A stretch of 10,074 nt of DNA from Candidatus Acidiferrum typicum (GTDB lineage: Bacteria > Acidobacteriota > Terriglobia > Acidiferrales > UBA7541). The stretch spans positions 1 through 10,074 of the forward strand of contig JAOAPW010000022.1 in the NCBI GenBank assembly GCA_025463105.1, read 5' to 3'. Shown piece after piece: positions 1 through 5,944 of the stretch. The translations under genes and the position numbers were made by a program. Under the pieces are notes generated by a model that saw only the letters and a list, made by a program, of their open reading frames with translations, ran no database searches and was not told where the DNA came from. Numbering within the stretch: position 1 is the first letter of the stretch; each line of letters starts with the position of its first letter.

Positions 1-961
1 CCGACATGTCGTGCAGATCTTCGGGCACGGCCGGCATCTCTTTCGGGCTGCCCTCGATCGTGATCATGGTGACTTCCACGGCGCCTTGCCGCAACGCTTC
101 GCGCGCGCAGTCGATCGCGGTGTTTCCACCGCCGATGACGGCGACGCGAGCGCCCAGCTTGACCTTGGATGTTCCCATGCCGATGTCGCGAAGAAATGGA
201 AGTCCGAAAATCACGCCATTCTTGTCTTCGCCGTCGGCTCGCGCGCTGTTGGGATCGGTAAGACCCACGGCCAGCACCACAGCGTCATAGTTCTTCTTCA
301 AATCATCCCAGGTGACGTCCTTGCCGACTTCGACATTGGTCTTGACCTTGATGCCAAGTTCGACGAGGCGTTCGATTTCGCGGTCGAGGACGTGTGCGGG
401 AAGAACCCAGTCCGGAATGCCGCCGCGATTGAGTCCGCCCGCTTTCGGCGACTTCTCAAGAATGGTAACTTCGTAGCCCAAGCGCGCCAGTTGATACGCG
501 GCGCTATGGCCGGCGGGACCTGAGCCCACAACAGCGACTTTCTTTCCGTTGGGCGCGCCAGCCTTGACTACGTCGCGGGCCAGGGCCTGCCCGAGGTCGC
601 CGAGAAATCGCTCAACCGCGCGAATCGAGATAGCTTCATCGTATTGGCCGCGGTTACAGGCTTGCTCGCAAGGGTGGTAACACACGCGTCCTGTAACCGA
701 CGGGAAAGGCATGTCTTCCTTGATGAGCGCGTAGGCATCGAGATACTTGCCGCGCTTCACGAGGTCAAGATAGCCCTGGATTTTTTCGTTGGTGCCACAT
801 GCGTTGTTGCAGGGCGGCAACTTGTCCCGGTACACGGGCCGAATCGCGCGCCAGTTGCCGGTGGGAAACAGGTCCTGTCCCTTATCTTGCGACGGCGCGG
901 GCGTGATGCCGGCAAACGGGACGTTCAGCCATTCGGGGATATGTGTGCCTTTAGTCGACAT
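1..961 (-). CDS. GltD-like Fe-S/FAD-dependent NAD(P)H oxidoreductase, 3' end cut by window edge
   Basis: Electron-transfer flavoprotein of the glutamate-synthase small-subunit (GltD) type. Family members pass electrons between NAD(P)H, FAD and [4Fe-4S] clusters in the cytoplasm. 320 codons are visible and the C-terminus lies off the left edge. The N-terminal Fe-S domain has Cys51 and Cys55 (PPCNNACG), then Cys94, Cys98 and Cys102 (GRVCYHPCEQAC), as in GltD. The FAD dinucleotide motif GSGPAG is at residues 146-151. The second Rossmann fold has GGGNTAIDCAR from residue 277, the usual NADPH site. The ATG at 961 is preceded by a good AAGGA ribosome site and lies 12 nt after the stop of the gamma-subunit gene, so the two are surely co-transcribed. 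That linkage suggests it couples a 2-oxoacid:ferredoxin oxidoreductase to NAD(P)H rather than serving glutamate synthase; this is inference. No frameshift or missing motif is seen in the visible part. Confidence 0.9.
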   Translation of the reverse strand, partial: MSTKGTHIPEWLNVPFAGITPAPSQDKGQDLFPTGNWRAIRPVYRDKLPPCNNACGTNEKIQGYLDLVKRGKYLDAYALIKEDMPFPSVTGRVCYHPCEQACNRGQYDEAISIRAVERFLGDLGQALARDVVKAGAPNGKKVAVVGSGPAGHSAAYQLARLGYEVTILEKSPKAGGLNRGGIPDWVLPAHVLDREIERLVELGIKVKTNVEVGKDVTWDDLKKNYDAVVLAVGLTDPNSARADGEDKNGVIFGLPFLRDIGMGTSKVKLGARVAVIGGGNTAIDCAREALRQGAVEVTMITIEGSPKEMPAVPEDLHDMS

Positions 962-973
962 AAGAGTCCTTTT

Positions 974-1621
974 TTAGGCTGCCACTGGTTTCAGCGGCAT
1001 GATATGCAATTCGTCTAAAGCCAGTTGGAACGCTTTCTTGTTCGCAATCATGGGCTCCATCGTTTCCATCTTGACGATGCCCGTGGCCTTGACCACCGCG
1101 GCGATGAGCGGAGCGGCGATGTCCGGGGCAACCAGCTTGCTTCGCTCGGCCGCGCCTTCTGTCGACAAACGGTCCAGGCCAAGTTCGCCGAGCCGGTAAT
1201 AAAGCCATTTGTGATCGGCCAGCTTTGCTGCGTCAACGCAGACAAGTTGCGCGAGGCGTTCGGCGCCCGGCACGAACCGGATCATGTATTCAGGCGTGTA
1301 GTGAGTATTGATGATCAGCGTCCCGCCCGGCGGCATTCCGCGCATGTAGTCCCAGCCCTTCACCATGGTTCCCTCGACCAGGACGACGATATTGGGATGC
1401 TCGTTTTCGTATGTGAGAGCGTTTTCAATCACTGTGTCGCTTACGCGGCAATATTTGCGGGTCGGGGCATTGGTACGGTCCGGATTGTCCACGTAATTTT
1501 CCATCGCCTGAGAGAACTTGCCTTCATTGCGGGCGCAAGCGGCGACGGAATTGACGATATCGCGGCCTTCCTTGTCCATGATGATGCCGCGCGTCCAGAC
1601 TGTGAGTTCGGTGTAACTCAT
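974..1621 (-). CDS. 2-oxoacid:acceptor oxidoreductase, gamma subunit (PorG-like)
   Basis: 215-aa protein resembling the gamma (catalytic-domain III) subunit of pyruvate/ketoisovalerate:ferredoxin oxidoreductases. These cytoplasmic complexes interconvert 2-oxoacids with acyl-CoA plus CO2. The family pattern appears as a Rossmann-like start (ELTVWTRG), NEGKFSQAMENYVDNPDRTNAPTRKYCRVSD (residues 32-62; the counterpart of the family's 'G.yaq..p.yg.e.RGap....Ris'), then IVVLVEGTM and a GGTLIINT strand near residue 100. It is slightly longer than typical free-standing gamma subunits (about 180-190 aa). The family's usual glycine-rich HGRGGQG is replaced by WTRGIIMDKEG, so the exact substrate cannot be named. 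The ATG at 1621 follows a GAGGGA ribosome site. Downstream is the GltD-like flavoprotein (12-nt gap); upstream is the AAA+ gene (84-nt gap). The alpha and beta subunits are not in the window and are probably further left. An oxalate-type or 2-oxoglutarate-type enzyme is equally possible. Confidence 0.82.
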   Translation of the reverse strand: MSYTELTVWTRGIIMDKEGRDIVNSVAACARNEGKFSQAMENYVDNPDRTNAPTRKYCRVSDTVIENALTYENEHPNIVVLVEGTMVKGWDYMRGMPPGGTLIINTHYTPEYMIRFVPGAERLAQLVCVDAAKLADHKWLYYRLGELGLDRLSTEGAAERSKLVAPDIAAPLIAAVVKATGIVKMETMEPMIANKKAFQLALDELHIMPLKPVAA

Positions 1622-1644
1622 ATGCGTCCCTCGTTATTTTTCAG

Positions 1645-1672
1645 ATCCGCCGGTGCACTGTTCGCAGCGGAT
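1645..1672 (-). other. Small hairpin in the leader of the gamma-subunit gene
   Basis: Within the 84-nt gap between the AAA+ gene and the gamma-subunit gene, ATCCGCTG pairs with CGGCGGAT in an 8-bp stem (one G-U pair) around a 12-nt loop. It ends about 23 nt before the ATG at 1621 and just upstream of the GAGGGA ribosome site. No T-run follows on the minus strand, so it is not an intrinsic terminator. It could be an mRNA processing or stabilising element, or chance. I saw no convincing promoter in this gap. Confidence 0.3.
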
Positions 1673-1705
1673 TCCGGGGTTGTTACGAGATTGCGCTCAA
1701 AATTT

Positions 1706-3862
1706 TTATTCTCTGCCTGCTGTGCTGTTCAGTGACTTCGGATTGCCTCGCTCGGAATCGAGAACAGCCAGGAAATCGCTTCGCAAGACCTTCAGTGGAG
1801 CGACACGCGCACCGCTTTGAAATTCCGCAATAGCCAAAAGCGCCGCCTTCTTGCACAGGCTCTCAATATCGGCGCCTGTGACCCCATCCATCCGGCGAGA
1901 AAAATCGTCGAAATCGACGTCGGGTGAGAGCGGCACACGCTTGCAGCAGAGCCTCAAAATGGCCGCTCGATCGGCAGCGTCTGGTTTTGCGAATTGGAGT
2001 ATATAGTCGAAGCGTCCGCTCCGCAACAATGCCGGCTCTACGCGCTCAGGACGATTTGAAGCCGCCAAAAGAATCACGCCTTTGACGTCCCGCAGATTAT
2101 CAATCTCTCTTAGAAGCTGGCTGAGAATTCTTTGATAGGCGTCTGTACCCATCTGATCGGGGCCGAATTTAGGTGCGACTGCATCGATGGTGTCGAAAAA
2201 AAGGATGCAAGGCGCGGCGCGTCTGGCCTTTTTGAAAACTTCTCGCAGCGCCCGCTCGGATTCGCCCAGCCATTTCGAGTAAAGTTGCGGGCCATCAATA
2301 GCGATGAGCGGAACCTGCTTTTCACCGGAAAGCGCTCGCGCCATCGCGGTTTTTCCTGTGCCCGACGGTCCGACCAGCAGAATGCCTCGCGGCGGCGCCA
2401 GTCCCACCTGCTCGTAGATATCGTCGTGCATGTGTGAATGCTCGAATACAGCGTCGAGCAATCGTTTCACTTCGCTCAAGCCGCCGAGGTTTGCAAAAGT
2501 CGTGGAGCTTTTTTCGATGAAAAATTCGCGCGTCGCGCTGGGCTCAACTTCCTTCAACCCTGCTACAAAATCTTCGCGCGTAACTTGCAGCGCGCCGAGT
2601 TCAGCGGATACGTTCCCGTCGGTCTCCAGTGGAACGGCAGCGAGGAAACCGCGCAACGCAATCATTCCGACTTCCTGGCACAGCGCTTCCAGATCGGCGC
2701 CCACGAAGCCGTGGGAATGCTCGGCGATTTCCTGAAGATTTACGTCATCGGCGAGAGGCATAGAGCGCGTGTGGATCTTGAGGATTTGCAGCCGCGCCTG
2801 AACATTTGGCACGCCAATTTCGATTTCGCGATCGAAGCGTCCGGGACGCCGCAGCGCCGGGTCCAGCACCTCCGGAATATTGGTTGCGCCGATCACGATT
2901 ACCTGGCCGCGCGATACAAAACCGTCCATCAAGCTGAGAAGCTGCGCAACGACGCGCTTTTCGACTTCGCCAACGACTTCGGCGCGTTTGGGAGCCACCG
3001 CATCAATTTCATCAATAAATAGGATCGCCGGAGCGTGCCGCGCCGCTTCTTCAAAAACTTCGCGCAGCTTGGCTTCGCTCTCGCCGTAGAATTTCCGCAT
3101 GATTTCTGGGCCGTTAAGATGAATGAAGTGCACGCGGCTTTCGGCGGCTACTGCGCGGGCCAGCAAAGTCTTGCCCGTCCCTGGCGGACCGTACAAGAGC
3201 ACGCCCTTTGGCGCGAGGATTCCCAGGCGCTCGAAAATGCGAGGGTGCTTCAGCGGTAGCTCGACAATTTCGCGAACGCGCGCCACTTCGCGCTGCAACC
3301 CGCCGATATCTTCGTAAGACACCGCGGGAGCGCGCACCGTGGTCTGCTCGCCTTCCACGACACGAATGTCGGTGCGCTTCCCGATGACCACTGGTCCCGA
3401 GGGAATCGTGCGCACGACCTGAAAATTCACCGCTTTGGCAAACGTCGGCACGCGCACGACGCAGCCCGCGACTACCGGAACGCCCTCGAGATCTTCGAGC
3501 ATCTGCTGAGGCGCAATGACGGCCGGTGCGGCGCCCACCCACAAGGGAGAAAATCGGACGGCCACGGCCTGGTCGTATTCGATCGGGGTTACCGTCACCT
3601 GCTCTTGCAATCCAGTGCTGCAATTGCTGCGGCATGTGCCGTCGATTTGCACCATGCCTTCGAGGCCTTCGTCTGAAACCTCGGCGCGCGCAACGGCAAT
3701 GGTGCCGCCGGTAATTTTCAGGACGTCACCCGCATGAGCGCCGACGCGCTTCAGGTCGCTGGGCGCGAGGCGCGCGATGGCATGTCCGATGTCCTCAACA
3801 CGCGCTTCCGCAACTCGCAATGTGAGCGTTGTGGCAACAGCGGATGAGGTAAATTCCGTCAT
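1706..3862 (-). CDS. Cdc48/VAT-type AAA+ ATPase with degenerate second ATPase ring
   Basis: 718-aa cytoplasmic AAA+ protein with the full Cdc48/p97 layout; the family unfolds or remodels proteins as hexamers threading substrate through two stacked rings. The double-psi-barrel N domain is about residues 12-95 (LRVAEA, GDVLKI, VQIDG) and the second N subdomain runs to about 175. D1 is intact: Walker A GPPGTGKT 225-232, Walker B LFIDEID 281-287 with Glu285, sensor-1 ATN, arginine fingers Arg339/Arg342, and aromatic pore loop KFYG. D2 has Walker A GPSGTGKT 498-505, sensor ASN, fingers Arg614/Arg617 and pore loop KWLG. However, Walker B reads LFFDTID, so Thr558 replaces the catalytic Glu. The C-terminus (LNSTAGRE) lacks the HbYX proteasome-docking motif. 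The ATG at 3862 overlaps the upstream stop by ATGA, implying translational coupling to the small protein. Bacterial Cdc48-like proteins are known but uncommon; the role here is unknown. Confidence 0.95.
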   Translation of the reverse strand: MTEFTSSAVATTLTLRVAEARVEDIGHAIARLAPSDLKRVGAHAGDVLKITGGTIAVARAEVSDEGLEGMVQIDGTCRSNCSTGLQEQVTVTPIEYDQAVAVRFSPLWVGAAPAVIAPQQMLEDLEGVPVVAGCVVRVPTFAKAVNFQVVRTIPSGPVVIGKRTDIRVVEGEQTTVRAPAVSYEDIGGLQREVARVREIVELPLKHPRIFERLGILAPKGVLLYGPPGTGKTLLARAVAAESRVHFIHLNGPEIMRKFYGESEAKLREVFEEAARHAPAILFIDEIDAVAPKRAEVVGEVEKRVVAQLLSLMDGFVSRGQVIVIGATNIPEVLDPALRRPGRFDREIEIGVPNVQARLQILKIHTRSMPLADDVNLQEIAEHSHGFVGADLEALCQEVGMIALRGFLAAVPLETDGNVSAELGALQVTREDFVAGLKEVEPSATREFFIEKSSTTFANLGGLSEVKRLLDAVFEHSHMHDDIYEQVGLAPPRGILLVGPSGTGKTAMARALSGEKQVPLIAIDGPQLYSKWLGESERALREVFKKARRAAPCILFFDTIDAVAPKFGPDQMGTDAYQRILSQLLREIDNLRDVKGVILLAASNRPERVEPALLRSGRFDYILQFAKPDAADRAAILRLCCKRVPLSPDVDFDDFSRRMDGVTGADIESLCKKAALLAIAEFQSGARVAPLKVLRSDFLAVLDSERGNPKSLNSTAGRE

Positions 3863-4200
3863 GGCGCCGTTTGCAATCTGCTTTGCACCTGGCGCGCGAA
3901 TCCGTCGAAAAGCGCTACCAGTCGTTTCTTCTCTGGGTGATCGGGTTCGGCAGGCGCGAAAGCCACGCGGGTCGAATCATTTCCAATATCAGTTAATTTG
4001 ACGGTGCCCAGGTTGGTGTGCTCGATGGCCCAGCCATCGGCTTTGGCGGAGGTAACAGCCATGCTCAAAGTAACCTTATCGCTTTCCCACGGCACGACTA
4101 TGGCGTGCAAGCTGCCGTGTACGGCGGCATATTCCTCAATCGCGCGGGAAATCACGCGCGGAGAGCCGGAAACCGTGAACTCGATAATTTCTTCGCTCAT
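3859..4200 (-). CDS. Small unrecognised protein coupled to the Cdc48-like ATPase
   Basis: About 113 aa, beginning MSEEIIEFTVSG and ending RLQTAP. I do not recognise a named family. The residue pattern suggests a compact alpha/beta fold: two N-terminal strands and a helix (SRAIEEYAAVHG), central strands (LHAIVVPW, KVTLSMAV), LGTVKLTDIG and STRVAFAPAE strands, and a final amphipathic helix (KRLVALFDGFARQVQSRL). There is no signal peptide, membrane segment or cysteine. It is the first gene of the minus-strand run. Its TGA overlaps the ATG of the AAA+ gene (ATGA), so the two are probably made in fixed ratio; an adaptor, partner or substrate role is inference only. I prefer the ATG at 4200. An in-frame TTG at 4206 would add two residues. 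Neither has a clear Shine-Dalgarno sequence, and a weak -10-like TAACAT at 4215-4210 would give an almost leaderless mRNA. Confidence 0.8.
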   Translation of the reverse strand: MSEEIIEFTVSGSPRVISRAIEEYAAVHGSLHAIVVPWESDKVTLSMAVTSAKADGWAIEHTNLGTVKLTDIGNDSTRVAFAPAEPDHPEKKRLVALFDGFARQVQSRLQTAP

Positions 4201-4213
4201 GGTCAATCTATGT

Positions 4214-4219
4214 TACACT
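4214..4219 (+). promoter_or_regulatory. Candidate extended -10 for the FadR-type regulator gene
   Basis: TGTTACACT (4211-4219) reads as an extended -10, TGnTACACT. No good -35 lies 16-18 nt upstream. Transcription would begin about 4226, at the GTG chosen as the regulator's start, so the message may be leaderless. The hexamer overlaps the left arm of the 13-nt palindrome, so protein bound there would block it. Confidence 0.35.
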
Positions 4220-4228
4220 GGCCCAGTG
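4216..4228. promoter_or_regulatory. Perfect 13-nt palindrome, candidate operator of the FadR-type regulator
   Basis: CACTGG-C-CCAGTG is a perfect 6-1-6 inverted repeat in the 25-nt space between the divergent small-protein gene and the regulator gene. It reaches the regulator's GTG start. A further half-site, ACCAGT, follows at 4234-4239, about one helical turn on. GntR/FadR proteins bind as dimers to short palindromes, commonly near their own promoters. The site overlaps the candidate -10 regions on both strands, so one binding event could silence both directions. Binding is not shown. Confidence 0.55.
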
Positions 4229-5029
4229 ATCGAACCAGTTGAGAAAGACAAATTAGCACCCACGCGCCAGAGTGTCAACCGCTTTTCTCCAGCTTCCGCC
4301 AGCAAAACCAGCGTCATCGAGCCGATCAAGAAGACTCGCATCGCGGAAGAAGTCGCCGACCGCATCCGCACATTAATTCTGAACGGCACGTTTTCGCAAG
4401 GTCAACCACTGCCCTCGGAACGCGTCCTCACCGAACAATTCGGTGTCAGCCGCGGATCGATCCGCGACGCGCTGCGCATGCTGGAGACGATTGGACTGAT
4501 CGAGACGCAACATGGGCGAGGCACGTTTCCCCGCGAGCTGACGGTCGACCGCCTGGTCGCTCCATTGGCCTCCATGATGACCTTCCAGCATGAACTGCAG
4601 GACGAACTGATGGACGTTCGCCGGATGTTTGAGCCCGCCGTCGCGCGAGTTGCAGCCGCGCGCGCAACCGATGAAGATTTCGCCGATCTGCAACGAATTA
4701 TTGACGCGCAGCAGCGAAAATTGAAAAAAGGGCAATCTGCCATAGTCGACGACACGGAGTTTCATGCCGCGCTGGCGCGATCCACGCGCAATCGAGTGGT
4801 CGTCAGCCTCATGGCCACGCTGAACGATCTGCTGGTGGAATCGCGCAAGCTGACATTAAAGCAGAAGGGGCGTCCGGCGAAATCCATCGAGGGACACGAA
4901 GCCGTAGTTGCTGCGCTGCGCCGGCGAGATGCCGAAGCCGCGGCGCGTGCGATGTACACACACATCGATCAGATCGCCGATTTGCAATCGCATGCCGCTG
5001 AGCTTGCCGATGACTCGGGCCGCTCGTGA
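4226..5029 (+). CDS. GntR-family transcriptional regulator, FadR subfamily (FCD domain)
   Basis: 267 aa from the GTG at 4226. Family members are dimeric DNA-binding repressors or activators released by small carboxylic acids. After a 30-residue unstructured lead, the typical family start IEPIKKTRIAEEVADRI is at 31-47. The winged helix follows, with LPSERVLTEQFGVSRGSIRDAL near 62-83 and the wing GLIETQHGRGTF ending at 101. The all-helical FCD domain fills 125-258, with the likely metal/ligand site Asp176, His180, His224 and His246 all present. The frame stays open upstream to 3998, but that stretch lies antisense to the small-protein gene and is not family-like. An ATG at 4199 would add nine residues; the GTG fits the putative -10 better. 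Position suggests autoregulation and control of the divergent AAA+/oxidoreductase genes. The inducer cannot be told from sequence. Confidence 0.92.
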   Translation: MIEPVEKDKLAPTRQSVNRFSPASASKTSVIEPIKKTRIAEEVADRIRTLILNGTFSQGQPLPSERVLTEQFGVSRGSIRDALRMLETIGLIETQHGRGTFPRELTVDRLVAPLASMMTFQHELQDELMDVRRMFEPAVARVAAARATDEDFADLQRIIDAQQRKLKKGQSAIVDDTEFHAALARSTRNRVVVSLMATLNDLLVESRKLTLKQKGRPAKSIEGHEAVVAALRRRDAEAAARAMYTHIDQIADLQSHAAELADDSGRS

Positions 5030-5041
5030 GAGACGCGATCT

Positions 5042-5836
5042 ATGAATGAGAGATTGCAGGCGCAGGTCGAGAATTATCTCTCCCACCTCGACGGCTTGAT
5101 ACGCCGCGGACGCCAACTTCGCGAGACCTTATCTAAAGATCCCTCCAGTAAATCAATCATCGCCGCATTGCGTGTCTGGCAGGAAGATTGCGGCATAACG
5201 ATCAATCAATTGTCTGGAGGCAGCAAGGCTCACTGGCTTGCGCGGTCGTTCAGCGAAGCTTTTCTTATGCGCTCAACAGATGGCCATGCAGTCGAAGGCG
5301 CGGCGCCGGACGAAATCGTCAAGCGGCTTATTAACGTTCTGGAACAAGCCGTAGCCTCGCTCACTGGAACAGACGATGGCCCGGTGATTTCTGCATCGAC
5401 ACAGGCGCCAGTTCCCCACCGTTTCGATTTCGTTCACAATGTCGAGCTTCGTCCGGTGCTCGAGCAGGCCTACAACGAGAGCAAGCGCGCGATCGAGCAG
5501 GCGGAATATGACTTGGCGCTGCGCACTTCCTGCGGAATCCTGGAAGCCATTGTCACCGACGCGATGGAACACAAGGGTGCGGCCGCGCTGACCGCCTCGG
5601 ACGCGCCTGCGGGAAAGATCGCAGATTGGCCTTTTGAAATGCGCCTGGCCGTCGCAGAGCGAGCAGGGCTGATTCGCGGCGGATGCGCTCGACTCCCGGC
5701 AGTCGCGAGGAAGTATCGGGATCTCGACGATTCCGACCACGAAAGCGGCTCGATGGTGACGATTACGGAGCGGGATGCGCGAACGACCGGGCAAGTTCTG
5801 AAGGTTGTGATGAGAGATTTGGACCCCGGGCGGTAG
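5042..5836 (+). CDS. Uncharacterised helical protein with Abi_C/HEPN-like C-terminal half
   Basis: 264 aa, cytoplasmic, with no signal peptide or membrane helix. It starts 12 nt after the regulator's stop, so it is probably co-transcribed. I do not recognise a named family for the whole protein. The N-terminal half (1-110) is helical and charged. A linker near 111-128 is rich in small residues. The C-terminal half has AEYDLALRTSCGILEAIVTDAM at about 154-175. That matches the helix pattern of Abi_C/DUF4145-type HEPN proteins (acidic-aromatic-D-x-A-L ... S-x-x-LEA). It is followed at 226-233 by RDLDDSDH, an R-x6-H spacing like the RX4-6H nuclease motif of HEPN domains. Whether it is an active RNase, and whether it has any defence role, is unproven. 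Its position beside a metabolic regulator argues equally for a housekeeping role. Confidence is high that it is a gene and low for function. Confidence 0.75.
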   Translation: MNERLQAQVENYLSHLDGLIRRGRQLRETLSKDPSSKSIIAALRVWQEDCGITINQLSGGSKAHWLARSFSEAFLMRSTDGHAVEGAAPDEIVKRLINVLEQAVASLTGTDDGPVISASTQAPVPHRFDFVHNVELRPVLEQAYNESKRAIEQAEYDLALRTSCGILEAIVTDAMEHKGAAALTASDAPAGKIADWPFEMRLAVAERAGLIRGGCARLPAVARKYRDLDDSDHESGSMVTITERDARTTGQVLKVVMRDLDPGR

Positions 5837-5868
5837 CTTTGCATCGTCCGCCTTCACGCCGGTGTTTC

Positions 5869-5944
5869 AGTAGCACAGGCTTCAGCCTGTGTGGTTTTGA
5901 CGCTTGACGATCACAACAGAACACAGGCTGAAGCCTGTGCTACT
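5869..5944. repeat. REP-like element: perfect 24-nt inverted repeat between convergent genes
   Basis: The arms at 5869-5892 and 5921-5944 are perfect reverse complements of 24 nt, separated by 28 nt. Each arm is itself a hairpin, ACAGGCT-TC-AGCCTGT (or its complement), so the element is a pair of inverted palindromes, the design of REP/BIME elements mobilised by RAYT transposases. It lies in the gap between a plus-strand gene ending at 5836 and a minus-strand gene ending at 5940, where it could act as a bidirectional transcription terminator. On the plus strand the left hairpin is followed by GTGGTTTT, a weak T-run. The right arm contains the TAG stop of the propeller gene. No transposase is in the window. 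I recall similar sequences in Acidobacteriota genomes but cannot verify this here. Confidence 0.85.

Noticed and set aside
11..523. Plus-strand open frame of 170 aa at the left edge
   Set aside because: It is the complement of a clear GltD-like gene with intact FAD and NADPH motifs; open antisense frames are common in high-GC DNA.
1645..1672. Terminator between the AAA+ and gamma-subunit genes
   Set aside because: The hairpin has no following T-run on the minus strand and sits close to the next ribosome site.
1025..1735. Plus-strand open frame of 236 aa
   Set aside because: It is antisense to the gamma-subunit gene and its product matches nothing known; it has no ribosome site.
1706..1760. 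HbYX proteasome-docking tail on the Cdc48-like ATPase
   Set aside because: The protein ends LNSTAGRE, with no hydrophobic-Tyr-X end, so coupling to a 20S-type protease is not supported.
2438..3022. Plus-strand open frame of 194 aa inside the AAA+ gene
   Set aside because: It lies wholly opposite conserved D1 motifs of the ATPase and its composition looks like an antisense shadow.
3859..4206. TTG at 4206 as start of the small protein
   Set aside because: An ATG two codons later is a stronger start codon; neither has a Shine-Dalgarno sequence, so this is a preference, not proof.
3998..4225. N-terminal extension of the FadR-type regulator reading frame to 343 aa
   Set aside because: The stretch is antisense to the small protein gene and has no family resemblance; the family's usual IEPIKK start and the palindrome/-10 support a start near 4226.
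5869..5944. CRISPR array or insertion-sequence ends
   Set aside because: There are only two arms, in inverted orientation, with no further repeats, no transposase and no flanking target duplication that I can see.
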